DNA of 29,682 nt from DATJSJ01 sp035504175 (GCA_035504175.1 DATJSJ010000029.1:1-29682); one strand, 5' to 3'. Positions 15,730 to 23,974 are shown, counted from the stretch's first letter. Numbers and translations are program-made. The notes: generated from the sequence alone by a model not told the origin.

Positions 15730-16827
15730 ATGCCTCTCGCGGGAACGCGGCAACTTCCGGCGCTGACCGGCCTGCGAGGCGCGGCGGCGCTGTGGGTCGC
15801 CGGCGTGCATGTCCGCCTGTTCGTGCCCGCGCTGGACAGCAGCCTGCTGCGGCTGGGCTACGCCGGCGTGGACGTGTTCTTCGTGCTGTCCGGCTTCATC
15901 ATCGCGTACGTGCATCTGGAGGAGTTCCGCGATTTCTCGCGGCGGCGCTTCCTGGATTTCCTCGGGCTCCGCTTCGCGCGCATCTATCCCGTGCATCTGG
16001 TGGCGCTCCTGGGTGCGATCGTCTTCGCGCTTCTGCTGGCGGCGATTGGCAAGAACCTGGCCGCCGACCCCCGCTTCGGCCTGGACGTGCTGGTGGGCAG
16101 CCTGCTGATGATCCAGGCGTGGGGCTGGGTGCACCATACGTCCTGGAACATGCCGGCATGGTCGATTTCGGCAGAATGGCTTGCCTATCTCGCCTTTCCC
16201 TTGCTGGCAGGGATCATGGTCCGGCTCGGCCGGCCCAGGGCCGCCCTGGTGTCACTGGCCTGCGCCGCGGGCTATGCGATCTTCGCCGGGTATGCGCAGC
16301 GCCGTGATCTGGATCTGATCGGTCCCTGGGCGCCGCTGCGCATCGGCCTGCAGTTCATCGCCGGCATGGGCGCGTATCGCGTCTGGCAGGCGGTGGAGGG
16401 GCGGCCGCCGGCGGCGGGCTGGCTCGCCGATCTGGCCGGTCTCGTCATGCTGATCGGCGTCTATGAGGAATCCTACGCGATCGCGGTGCTGCCGATCGTG
16501 GTTCTGGTCCCGGCGCTCGGCTGCGGCCAGGGGCTGATCGCCCGCGTGCTTCAGACGCGCGCCTGCAAGCGGCTCGGCGAGGTCTCGTACAGCTTTTATA
16601 TGGTGCACCTGCTGATTCTCGAGATCGCCTTCATGCCGCTCAGCTACACGCGTCTGGGGCGGCTCGGCACTGTGCCGCGTCTCGGCATCCTGGCGGTCGC
16701 CTTCGTTGCCATCGCGGTCGCGACCTCGGCGATGTACCGCTTCGTCGAGGTCCCCGCCCGAACCTGGCTCCGCGCCCTGCTGACCGACGGGGCGTCGCGA
16801 GCGCGCGTGGTTCCCTCGACCCGGTGA
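15730..16827 (+). CDS. Acyltransferase 3 family membrane protein (OafA-like)
   Basis: A 365-residue integral membrane protein of the Acyl_transf_3 family, which typically adds O-acetyl or other acyl groups to surface glycans. It opens with LPALTGLRGAAALWVAGVHV, holding the family's conserved Arg and the His at residue 27. GYAGVDVFFVLSGFII and FARIYPVHLVALL follow, both diagnostic. About ten hydrophobic helices are visible. There is no C-terminal SGNH domain, so this is the short form. The ATG at 15730 has GGAG 6 nt upstream. It converges on the DUF4038 protein with a 6-bp gap. Its place beside glycan genes suggests polysaccharide or lipid-sugar acylation; the acceptor is unknown. Confidence 0.92.
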   Translation: MPLAGTRQLPALTGLRGAAALWVAGVHVRLFVPALDSSLLRLGYAGVDVFFVLSGFIIAYVHLEEFRDFSRRRFLDFLGLRFARIYPVHLVALLGAIVFALLLAAIGKNLAADPRFGLDVLVGSLLMIQAWGWVHHTSWNMPAWSISAEWLAYLAFPLLAGIMVRLGRPRAALVSLACAAGYAIFAGYAQRRDLDLIGPWAPLRIGLQFIAGMGAYRVWQAVEGRPPAAGWLADLAGLVMLIGVYEESYAIAVLPIVVLVPALGCGQGLIARVLQTRACKRLGEVSYSFYMVHLLILEIAFMPLSYTRLGRLGTVPRLGILAVAFVAIAVATSAMYRFVEVPARTWLRALLTDGASRARVVPSTR

Positions 16828-16833
16828 CTCCGC

Positions 16834-18234
16834 TCAGGCCGGGGGACGCGTCTCCAGCACGAGCACCCAGTCGCCATCGCCGTCCTGGTTGCGGCCGGGC
16901 GGGAGGAACTCCTGGTTCCCGGCATTGGCGAACGGCGACCCGCCGATCGCCGCGTAGGTGCCGTTGGTCGGATCATACCACCGCGCCGTGACCCGGCCGG
17001 AAAACCGCGCCATGTCGATCGTCACGCGGCGGGGCGTCGGCAGATAGGCGATCATCAGGCTGCCGTCCGGCGTCGCCGCCGCCGTCGCGTAGGTGTCGGT
17101 GGCGACGGAGCCGGTGCCGGGCGGCGCCGCGACGCCGAAGCCGGCCGTCAGCACGGCGTGGGTCTGGTCGGGGACGAGCTCGTACCAGCGCCGCGCCAGG
17201 AACAGGGCGCGCATGTGGTCGAGCTGGATGATGCCGGGAGAATCGAGGCGCGTTTGCCATCCCGGCAGCAGGCGCCAGGTGTCACGGTCGCCGTAAACCT
17301 GGCCGGTCGCGCCCGACAGCATGGTCCAGTATTCCTGGCGGCGCAGATTGCCGGGGCTGCCGGGGCTGGTTCCCTTGATGTGCTCGAACTCGTAGCTCGC
17401 CTCTTCGAGGAAAACCGGTCGGAAGTTCTTCCGGTTGTACTCGGCGAGAAGCTTGGCGTAGGTCGGGAAGTAGGTGAACACGCCGTCGAGCTGGATCAGC
17501 GGCGCCCAGCTCGGATCGTCGAGCGAGGCGCTGGAGAACCAGTTCAGCTCCGTCGTGTTGAGATGGACGCGGTCGACGCTGCGAATTCCTTTGGCCAGGG
17601 CCCGGATCAACCGGTCGTCGCGCGGGTCGGTCCAGCTCTGGAAATCGTTGCCGTACATCCAGATGATATTGGGAACGGAACGAAACCGCTGGCCGAGATA
17701 GCGGCCGAAGCGAAAGCAGCGGCGCTTGCCGTTCGCCCGGAAGGTCTCGAGCCAGCCGTCGGTTTCCGCCACGTCCAGCAGCACCGTCATGCCGTGGGCT
17801 GCGGCGAGCGTGAGAATCGCTTCCGCGCGATCGAAATAGGCCGCGTTTGGCGTCAGCAGGTCGCCCGGCGCCAGGAGAGGCGGAATGCCGTCGAACGTGG
17901 ACCCGTCGGGACGGCACGCGGTCGCACTGTTGCAGAGCAGCTCCACCCAGAGCGTATTGATGCCGTGGCGCTGTCGATTGGCGAGATAGAGCTCGGCCTC
18001 GGTCAGGGACATCATGGCGATCATGCTGTGCGGTGAATCGCCCAGCATCATGAAGGGCTTGCCGGCCTGGTCGACGAGATGCCGGCGGTCCGGCCCGACC
18101 TTCAACGGATAGACCGGCGGCGGCGCGGCGGCGGCCGCTGCGGCTTGTGCGGCCGGATCGGCCCATGACCGGCTTGCCTGTGCCAATCCGACGCCGAGCG
18201 CGAGCGCGATGGTCGCCAGCCGTCGAACGGTCAT
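16834..18234 (-). CDS. Secreted glycoside-hydrolase-like protein (DUF4038 plus putative collagen-binding domain)
   Basis: A 466-residue exported protein. MTVRRLATIALALGVGLAQA is a good signal peptide, followed by an Ala/Pro-rich linker. Residues about 40-370 match the DUF4038 TIM-barrel glycosidase-like fold: PFMMLGDSPHSMIAMMSLTE, then HGINTLWVELLCNS, YFDRAEAILTLAAAHGMTVL, RSVPNIIWMYGNDFQ and RPVFLEEASYE with candidate acidic residues. The C-terminal about 90 residues (MIAYLPTPRRVTIDMARFSG, then ARWYDPTNGTY) fit the partner domain usually named putative collagen-binding. It probably cleaves an extracellular or periplasmic polysaccharide. An ATG at 18291 would add 19 residues before the signal peptide and is less likely. 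It lies between the acyltransferase and the sugar genes. Confidence 0.85.
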   Translation of the reverse strand: MTVRRLATIALALGVGLAQASRSWADPAAQAAAAAAAPPPVYPLKVGPDRRHLVDQAGKPFMMLGDSPHSMIAMMSLTEAELYLANRQRHGINTLWVELLCNSATACRPDGSTFDGIPPLLAPGDLLTPNAAYFDRAEAILTLAAAHGMTVLLDVAETDGWLETFRANGKRRCFRFGRYLGQRFRSVPNIIWMYGNDFQSWTDPRDDRLIRALAKGIRSVDRVHLNTTELNWFSSASLDDPSWAPLIQLDGVFTYFPTYAKLLAEYNRKNFRPVFLEEASYEFEHIKGTSPGSPGNLRRQEYWTMLSGATGQVYGDRDTWRLLPGWQTRLDSPGIIQLDHMRALFLARRWYELVPDQTHAVLTAGFGVAAPPGTGSVATDTYATAAATPDGSLMIAYLPTPRRVTIDMARFSGRVTARWYDPTNGTYAAIGGSPFANAGNQEFLPPGRNQDGDGDWVLVLETRPPA

Positions 18235-18421
18235 GCCCGCGAGAGCATCGATACAGGTTTCACCATGGCGGGGCGCGCGCCGCTCCAACATCCTACCGTA
18301 TGACGGCGATTGCTCTTGAGAGCGAGCCGCATATAAAGTACATTAACGTCATTATCACGTGGGGCGAGCATCCTTCAGCCCCGTCCGGCTGCCTATTTCC
18401 CGAGAAGTTCAGGAAAATCAA
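18235..18421. promoter_or_regulatory. AT-rich divergent promoter region
   Basis: The gap between the leftward DUF4038 gene and the rightward methyltransferase operon contains an AT-rich island at 18330-18357 (ATATAAAGTACATTAACGTC and neighbours), which stands out from the GC-rich flanks. It probably carries the promoter of the plus-strand glycan operon and possibly that of the DUF4038 gene. No single -35/-10 pair with good spacing can be singled out. Confidence 0.35.
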
Positions 18422-19717
18422 TTGTTGAGGGCTGATCGACTTACCGACCAGGCGAGCGCGGCGCTGCCGCGATTCGCCGAGGGAACGAGGGGCCGTACCG
18501 CCTGCCGTTTTTGCGGCGCGGCCCTTCATCCATTCATCGATCTCGGCGTCTCGCCGCTGTGCGAGAGCTTCCTTCCACCGGCGCGGCTCGACGCGCCCGA
18601 GACCTTCTATCCGCTGAATGTGCGGGTGTGCGGGCGCTGCTGGCTGGCGCAGCTCGGCGAGTACGTGGCGCCGGAGCAGATCTTCGGCGAATACGCGTAT
18701 TTCTCATCCTATTCCGAGGCCTGGCTCGCGCATGGCCGGGCCTACTGCGACATGGCGGCCACGCGCTTCGGCCTGGGTCCGGACAGCTTCTGCCTCGAAG
18801 TCGCGAGCAATGACGGCTACCTGCTGCGGAACTTCGTGGCACGGGGCATTCCGTGTCTCGGCATCGAGCCGGCGGCGAACGTGGCCACCGCTGCCGAGAG
18901 TGCCGGCGTGCCGACGCGGGTCGCCTTCTTCGGCCAGGCCCTGGCCGAGCGGATGGCGGCGGCGGGTGAGCAGGCCGATCTCGTGATCGGCAACAACGTG
19001 CTGGCCCAGATTCCCGATCTCAACGATTTCGTCGCCGGCCTGCGGATCGTGCTGAAGCCCGAGGGCGTGCTGACCCTGGAATTTCCGCACCTGCTGCGAT
19101 TGATCGATCAGAACCAATTCGATACAATCTATCACGAGCACTTCTCCTACTTCTCCCTGGGCACGACTGAGCGAATCATGGCCCGACACGGGCTGCGGAT
19201 CTTTGACGTCGAGGAGCTCTGGACGCATGGCGGCAGCTTGCGGGTGTTCGCCTGCCGCGCCGAGAGTTCGCGACCGGTCGCCGACGCGGTGGCGCGGCTG
19301 CGCGGGGCCGAGAGGGCGGCAGAGCTGGAAAGCCTCGCGACTTACGCGGGGTTCGGACAGCGCGTGGCCGCGACCAAGCACCGGCTGCTCGAGCTGCTGA
19401 TCGGCCTGCGACGCCAGGGGGCCCGGATCGTCGGCTACGGCGCGCCGGGCAAGGGCAACACGCTGCTCAATTACTGCGGCATCGGCACCGACCTGCTGGA
19501 ATTCACCGTCGACCGCAATCCCTACAAGCACGGCCGCTTCCTGCCCGGCAGCCGCATCCCGGTGCTGCCGCCGTCGCGGCTCGACGCCGCCCGGCCGGAC
19601 TACGTGCTGATCCTGCCGTGGAATCTGCGGGCGGAGATCATGCAGCAGCTCGCTTCCGTGCGTGACTGGGGCGGGCGGTTCATCGTGCCGATCCCCGAAC
19701 CGGCGATCCTGGGGTAA
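18422..19717 (+). CDS. Sugar C-methyltransferase family protein (class I SAM-dependent)
   Basis: A 431-residue protein with the three-part layout of nucleotide-sugar C-methyltransferases such as TylCIII/NovU. First is an N-terminal zinc-binding domain with Cys28, Cys31, Cys70 and Cys73 (CRFC and CGRC). Next is a Rossmann SAM-binding domain with LEVASNDGYLL at about 125-135 and the downstream YHEHFSYFSLGTTERIM stretch. Last is a C-terminal domain with IVGYGAPGKGNTLLNYCGI. Family members add a methyl to C3 of a 4-keto-6-deoxy sugar. No ATG suits: a TTG at 18422, 7 nt after AGGA (18411-18414), is preferred to a GTG at 18359. It heads a plus-strand run with the nucleotidyltransferase 6 bp downstream. 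Confidence 0.85.
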   Translation: MLRADRLTDQASAALPRFAEGTRGRTACRFCGAALHPFIDLGVSPLCESFLPPARLDAPETFYPLNVRVCGRCWLAQLGEYVAPEQIFGEYAYFSSYSEAWLAHGRAYCDMAATRFGLGPDSFCLEVASNDGYLLRNFVARGIPCLGIEPAANVATAAESAGVPTRVAFFGQALAERMAAAGEQADLVIGNNVLAQIPDLNDFVAGLRIVLKPEGVLTLEFPHLLRLIDQNQFDTIYHEHFSYFSLGTTERIMARHGLRIFDVEELWTHGGSLRVFACRAESSRPVADAVARLRGAERAAELESLATYAGFGQRVAATKHRLLELLIGLRRQGARIVGYGAPGKGNTLLNYCGIGTDLLEFTVDRNPYKHGRFLPGSRIPVLPPSRLDAARPDYVLILPWNLRAEIMQQLASVRDWGGRFIVPIPEPAILG

Positions 19718-19723
19718 GTGCCC

Positions 19724-20596
19724 ATGAAAGTTGTTCTGTTCTGCGGCGGAGAAGGTTTGAGGATGCGCGGCTTCGGCAGCGACGATCTGCCGAAGCCGAT
19801 GGTGCCGCTCGGCGGCCGGCCGATCCTGTGGCATCTCATGAAGTACTATGCGCATTTCGGGCATCGTGACTTCATCATCTGCCTGGGCCACAAGGCACAG
19901 GCGATCAAGCAGTTTTTCGTCAACTACCAGGAATGGGTGTCCAACGACTTCGTGCTGTCGGATGGCGGGCGCCGGATCGAGCTGCTGGCGCGCGACATCG
20001 AGGACTGGCGGATCACGCTGGTCGACACCGGGATCACGGCGACGATCGGCGAGCGGCTGCTGGCGGTGCGGCCGTTCCTGCGCGGCGAAGAGATGTTCAT
20101 GGCCAATTACGCGGACGGCCTGACCGACTGTCCGCTGCCGGCGATCGTCGACCAGCTGGAGCGGACCGGCGCGGTCGGTGTCTGCATGGTGGTGCGCCCG
20201 AATATCTCGATCCACACCGTGCGCTACACGGCGAAAGGGGTGGTCACCGATATTCTCGATTCCGAGCACGCCGGCAGTTGGACGAATGCCGGCTTCTTCG
20301 CCTTCCGGCAGGAGATCTTCGACTACATGCGGCCGGGCGAGGAGCTGGTCGGCCAGGCGTTCCAGCGCCTGATCGCCGACGGACGTCTGGCCGCATTGCC
20401 GTATCCGGGGTTCTGGCGCTGCTGCGATACGTTCAAGGATCTGCAGATCCTGGAGCAGTTGCTGGCCGGCGATCGGCCACCCTGGCAGCTCTGGCGCCGC
20501 GCGCCGCAGCCCATCGAATCGCCGTCGGAGGCACCGGCCGCGCTTGAAGCCGAGCAGGACTGGGCCGAGGTGCCGGACGCGGTATGCGCCGCCTAG
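19724..20596 (+). CDS. Sugar-1-phosphate nucleotidyltransferase, glucose-1-phosphate cytidylyltransferase-like
   Basis: A 290-residue cytoplasmic enzyme expected to activate a sugar 1-phosphate as an NDP-sugar. The start MKVVLFCGGEGLRMRGFGSD carries the nucleotide-binding loop. LPKPMVPLGGRPILWHLMKY with Lys24, and YYAHFGHRDFIICLGHKAQA, resemble RfbF (CDP-glucose pyrophosphorylase) more than RmlA or GalU. It is about 30 residues longer than RfbF because of an acidic, Pro/Ala-rich C-terminal tail. The ATG at 19724 is about 8 nt after the GGGGT that ends the previous gene; a GTG at 19718 abuts the previous stop. It overlaps the PIG-L gene by 13 bp. Nucleotide preference (CTP or dTTP) cannot be proven by eye. 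Confidence 0.82.
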   Translation: MKVVLFCGGEGLRMRGFGSDDLPKPMVPLGGRPILWHLMKYYAHFGHRDFIICLGHKAQAIKQFFVNYQEWVSNDFVLSDGGRRIELLARDIEDWRITLVDTGITATIGERLLAVRPFLRGEEMFMANYADGLTDCPLPAIVDQLERTGAVGVCMVVRPNISIHTVRYTAKGVVTDILDSEHAGSWTNAGFFAFRQEIFDYMRPGEELVGQAFQRLIADGRLAALPYPGFWRCCDTFKDLQILEQLLAGDRPPWQLWRRAPQPIESPSEAPAALEAEQDWAEVPDAVCAA

Positions 20597-21240
20597 AGCT
20601 CGGCCGGGGCGACGCGCCGCTCTCGCTTCTCTGTCTCGGCGCCCATGCGGATGACATCGAGATCGGCGCCGGCGGCACCATTCTGACCCTGCTCGCGCGC
20701 CATCCGGGCACGCACGTGCATTGGATCGTGTTCTCCGCCAGCCCGGAGCGGGCGGCGGAGGCGCGGGCCAGCGCCAGCGCGTTCCTTGGCGCGGCGGCGG
20801 TGCGCACGGTCACGATCCATGCCTTCCGCGACGGCCTGTTCCCCGCCGAGTTCGCGGCCTTGAAGCAGTGTTTCGAGGCGCTGAAACGAGCGGTCGATCC
20901 GGACCTGATCCTGACGCATCACCGCGGCGATGCGCATCAGGACCACCGCACCCTGGCCGAGATCACCTGGAACACGTTCCGCGATCATCTGATCCTGGAA
21001 TACGAGATCCCGAAATACGACCCGGACACCGGCAGCCCCAATCTGCTGGTGCCGCTGCAGTCCGGCGAGGCGGAGACGAAGATCGCGGCGCTGATGACGC
21101 ATTTCCCGAGCCAGCGGGAGCGCCGCTGGTTCACGCCCGAGACGTTCGCGGCGCTGATGCGGTTGCGCGGCGTGCAGGCCGGCGCGGCCAGCGGGTTCGC
21201 CGAGGGCTTCTACGCGCCGAAACTGTGCCTCGGCCCGTGA
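20584..21240 (+). CDS. PIG-L (LmbE-like) family deacetylase
   Basis: A 218-residue predicted zinc-dependent N-deacetylase. The first metal motif GAHADDIEIGAGGT has His21, Asp23, Asp24 and Glu26. The second is LTHHRGDAHQDHRTLAE, the usual H-x-x-D-x-H-x-D-H form. PIG-L enzymes remove acetyl from GlcNAc-type sugars, as in GPI, mycothiol and bacillithiol synthesis. In sugar clusters they are thought to free an amine for later modification. The start overlaps the end of the nucleotidyltransferase gene by 13 bp, so translation is probably coupled. The 3' end overlaps the convergent epimerase by 31 bp. Confidence 0.9.
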   Translation: MRRLELGRGDAPLSLLCLGAHADDIEIGAGGTILTLLARHPGTHVHWIVFSASPERAAEARASASAFLGAAAVRTVTIHAFRDGLFPAEFAALKQCFEALKRAVDPDLILTHHRGDAHQDHRTLAEITWNTFRDHLILEYEIPKYDPDTGSPNLLVPLQSGEAETKIAALMTHFPSQRERRWFTPETFAALMRLRGVQAGAASGFAEGFYAPKLCLGP

Positions 21241-21806
21241 GTGTCCGCGGCCGCCGTCGCGTCGCCCGCTGTCGCGCGCCCGGCCAGCGGCGGCCATGTC
21301 AGATCGCGCTCCGAAATCACCGTGACCTCGCGCGGCCAGGCGATGGCGAAGGCCGGATCGTCGAAGCGGAACCCGTCCGCGAACCCCGGCTGATACGCGA
21401 CCGACATGTGATACAGCAGCTCGACATCGTCCGTGAGCGTCTGGAAGCCGTGTGCGCAACCCGCCGGGATGTACAGGGCGGTATCGTCCCCGGCGGCGAG
21501 CTGGAACGCCTGCCAGCGTCCGCGGCTCGGCGAATCGGGCCGCAGATCGGCCACGACGTCATGGATCGCGCCGCGCAGGCAGCGGAGGTATTTCACCTCG
21601 GCGTGCGGGGCGCGCTGATAGTGCATGCCGCGCAGCGAGCCGGCCTGTCGCGTGACCGAGAGACTCTCCTGCACGAAGCCGCCCGCCAGGCCATGCGCCG
21701 CAAAGGTTTCGGCGCAGAACAGCCGGCCGAACGAGCCGCGGGAATCGGTCTGGCGCTCGAGATGCACCAGCCACGCTCCCTCGATGCTCGTCGCCTCGAA
21801 CCGCAT
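21210..21806 (-). CDS. dTDP-4-dehydrorhamnose 3,5-epimerase family protein (RmlC-like)
   Basis: A 198-residue cupin enzyme that epimerises C3 and/or C5 of 4-keto-6-deoxy NDP-sugars. His62 in LRGMHYQ, Lys72 in EVKYLRCLRGAIHDV, Tyr132 in LLYHMS, and FDDPAFAIAWP (about 148-158) correspond to the family's active-site positions. The natural substrate may be a CDP- or dTDP-keto sugar; family membership alone does not say. The ATG at 21806 has a G-rich box (GGGGGG) upstream; a GTG at 21827 is the alternative. It is inverted between PIG-L and the DUF4910 gene: 31 bp of 3' overlap with one and only 44 bp from the divergent start of the other. Confidence 0.9.
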   Translation of the reverse strand: MRFEATSIEGAWLVHLERQTDSRGSFGRLFCAETFAAHGLAGGFVQESLSVTRQAGSLRGMHYQRAPHAEVKYLRCLRGAIHDVVADLRPDSPSRGRWQAFQLAAGDDTALYIPAGCAHGFQTLTDDVELLYHMSVAYQPGFADGFRFDDPAFAIAWPREVTVISERDLTWPPLAGRATAGDATAAADTHGPRHSFGA

Positions 21807-21850
21807 CGCGCCTGCCCCCCGGAGCACGCCTCCCGCCTCGAGGGGCCATA

Positions 21851-23125
21851 ATGCGCGACCTCGCCGACGATCTCCACGCCCACGTCCGGGCGCTGTTCCC
21901 GATCTGGCGCAGCATCACCGGACCCGGCCTGCGCGAGACGCTGCGCTATATCGGCGAGTGGCTGCCGCTGCGGATCCACGAGGTGCCGTCCGGCACGCCG
22001 GTGCTGGACTGGGAGGTGCCGCCGGAGTGGACCGTCCGCGGCGGCACCATCCGCACGCTGGACGGCCGCACCGTCATCGACACCGCAGAGCACAATCTGC
22101 ACCTGCTGCAATACAGTGTGCCGATCGATCGCGTGGTCGGGCGAGAGGAGCTCGACCGGCATCTGCACAGCCTTCCCGATCAGCCGGACCTGATTCCCTA
22201 CCGCACATCATATTATGTGCGAAACTGGGGATTTTGCGTCACCGAGCGCCAGCGCGCGGCAATGCAGGATGCGGCCTATCGCGTCACCATCGACGCGACG
22301 CTGGCGCCGGGCAGCCTGAGCTACGGCGAGTGCCTGTTGCGCGGCGAGACCGAGGAGGAGGTGCTGCTCTCGACCCATTGCTGTCACCCCGCGCTCGCCA
22401 ATGACAATTGCGCGGCGATTGCGGTCGCGATCGAGCTGGCGCGCGCCCTCGCGGACCAGCCGCGGCGCCTGACCTACCGCTTCCTGTTTGCGCCCGGGAC
22501 GATCGGTGCGATTGCATGGCTGCATGGCAACCGTGCGGTGCTGCCGCGCATCCGCCACGGGCTGGTCCTCAGCTGCCTGGGCGATCCCGGCCCGCCCAGC
22601 TACAAGCAGTCGCGGCGCGGCACCGCGCGGATCGACCGCTACGCGGCACAGGCGCTGCGCGAGGCGGGACATGCCGATCGCGTGCTGCCCTTCGTGCCCT
22701 ACGGCTATGACGAGCGGCAGTACTGCTCGCCCGGCTTCGATCTTCCGGTCGGCTGCCTGATGCGCTCGCCGAACGGGACCTTCCCCGAATACCACACCAG
22801 CGCGGATGATCCGGACTTCGTCAGGCCGGAAGCCCTGCGCGATTCCTTGTCGATGCTGCAGGGCATCGTCGGGATGATCGAGCAGGATGGAGTGTGGCGC
22901 AGCACCAGCCCCTATGGGGAACCGCAGCTCGGCCGGCGCGGCTTGTATGGTGCGTCCGGGCTGGACCAGATGGCGCTGCTCTGGGTGCTCAATCTCGCGG
23001 ACGGCCGGCATTCGCTGCTCGACATCGCCGAACGCTCCGGGCAGGGCTTTGCCGCGATCGCCGCCGCGGCTGCGGCGGCCACTCGGGCCGGGCTGCTGGT
23101 TGCGGAACCGGAGCCGCCGGCGTGA
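21851..23125 (+). CDS. DUF2172/DUF4910 aminopeptidase-like protein with C-terminal winged helix
   Basis: A 424-residue protein of the COG4310 type: an M28-aminopeptidase-like core with an inserted DUF2172 domain and a C-terminal winged helix. The core motif STHCCHPALANDN places His176, His179 and Asp185 where M28 peptidases bind zinc. FPEYHTSADDPDF supplies a further His315, and SCLGDPGP a further acidic residue. The last 55 residues (LLWVLNLADGRHSLLDIAER and a helix beyond) look like the winged helix. The family recurs in polysaccharide and sugar-modification clusters, but its reaction is unknown. The ATG at 21851 is preceded by GAGGGG. Removal of an amide-linked group from a sugar is one possibility; ordinary peptidase activity is not shown. 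Confidence 0.8.
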   Translation: MRDLADDLHAHVRALFPIWRSITGPGLRETLRYIGEWLPLRIHEVPSGTPVLDWEVPPEWTVRGGTIRTLDGRTVIDTAEHNLHLLQYSVPIDRVVGREELDRHLHSLPDQPDLIPYRTSYYVRNWGFCVTERQRAAMQDAAYRVTIDATLAPGSLSYGECLLRGETEEEVLLSTHCCHPALANDNCAAIAVAIELARALADQPRRLTYRFLFAPGTIGAIAWLHGNRAVLPRIRHGLVLSCLGDPGPPSYKQSRRGTARIDRYAAQALREAGHADRVLPFVPYGYDERQYCSPGFDLPVGCLMRSPNGTFPEYHTSADDPDFVRPEALRDSLSMLQGIVGMIEQDGVWRSTSPYGEPQLGRRGLYGASGLDQMALLWVLNLADGRHSLLDIAERSGQGFAAIAAAAAAATRAGLLVAEPEPPA

Positions 23126-23132
23126 CGGCCGT

Positions 23133-23903
23133 TCAGAGTGGTCGCATCGGCCGTATGACGATGTCGGTCACCTCGGCGGTGCGCGGCAGGGCCAGCGCTG
23201 CCAGCAGCATCTGCGCCACATCGTCGGGTCGCAGCAGGCGGTCGGGATCGGCGTGCCGGCCCTCCGCGGCCAGCACCGCGTCCTGCATCGGCGTCGCGGT
23301 GCGACCGGGAAAGATGCTGAGCACGCGGATGCCGTCGCCGTTCACTTCCTGCCGCAAGGCATCGACCGCTGCCCGCAAGCCGTGCTTGCCCGCCGCGTAC
23401 GCCGCAAGCCCGGCCCCCGCACGCATGCCGGCCGAGGAATTGATGAAGACGACATCGCCGCCGGCGGCGCGCAGTTGCGGCAGGCAGGCGGCGGTCAGCA
23501 GCAGCGGCGCGTGCAGGTTGATCGCGTCGAGAGCGCGCCAGGCATCCGCGCCCAAGGTCGCGACCGGGCCACGCTGATATTGTCCCGCGCTGTGCACCAG
23601 GAGATGCAGATGCGGCCGCGTCGCCGCGGCAACGGCAGCGATACCCGCTTCTTCGGTCAGGTCGGCGGCCAGAACGGCTGTGTCGCCTCCGATCTGCGCC
23701 GCCGCGCTGCGCAGGCGCTCCGCGTCGCGTCCGACCAGCAGCAGCCGCATGCCGCGGGTCGCGAGTGCTGCCGCAGTCGCGCGGCCGATGCCGCCGCCGG
23801 CGCCGGTGATCACCGCGCACCGCGGCTGATCTGGCGCATCGCCGATGGCTTTTGCCGACCCGGCCGGGGTGAATTGACTCTGCATCGGCTGAACCTGTGT
23901 CAT
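23133..23903 (-). CDS. Short-chain dehydrogenase/reductase (SDR), classical
   Basis: A 256-residue NAD(P)-dependent oxidoreductase. The cofactor motif TGAGGGIG lies at 33-40. Ser156 or Ser157 in INSSAG and Tyr169-x-x-x-Lys173 in YAAGK form the active site. The usual NNAG motif reads HSAG here. The C-terminal strand IVIRPMRPL is typical. The substrate is unknown, but the location suggests reduction of a keto-sugar or a related intermediate. It converges on the DUF4910 gene with a 7-bp gap. An alternative ATG lies at codon 7. The N-terminal about 25 residues before the first strand are longer than usual. Confidence 0.9.
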   Translation of the reverse strand: MTQVQPMQSQFTPAGSAKAIGDAPDQPRCAVITGAGGGIGRATAAALATRGMRLLLVGRDAERLRSAAAQIGGDTAVLAADLTEEAGIAAVAAATRPHLHLLVHSAGQYQRGPVATLGADAWRALDAINLHAPLLLTAACLPQLRAAGGDVVFINSSAGMRAGAGLAAYAAGKHGLRAAVDALRQEVNGDGIRVLSIFPGRTATPMQDAVLAAEGRHADPDRLLRPDDVAQMLLAALALPRTAEVTDIVIRPMRPL

Positions 23904-23945
23904 GTGGCATGCTGCAACCCGTGATATCTGGTCGGCTGCGATGGG

Positions 23946-23974
23946 TTGAATCTGACTGTATCGGAGTGTAACAT
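23946..23974 (+). promoter_or_regulatory. Candidate sigma-70-type promoter before the Cys-rich gene
   Basis: TTGAAT (23946-23951) and TAACAT (23969-23974) each match the vegetative consensus at four of six positions and are spaced exactly 17 bp apart. They lie on the plus strand in the gap after the divergent SDR start, about 175 bp before the ATG at 24151. It could drive the Cys-rich protein and the glycosyltransferase behind it. Confidence 0.4.

Noticed and set aside
13455..16307. Plus-strand open frame of 950 codons
   Set aside because: It is antisense to pqiB and runs out of frame into the acyltransferase; the translation is low-complexity shadow sequence.
18359..19717. Methyltransferase beginning at the GTG at 18359
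   Set aside because: The extra residues precede the zinc domain without resemblance to the family, and the site has no ribosome-binding box. The TTG at 18422 has one.
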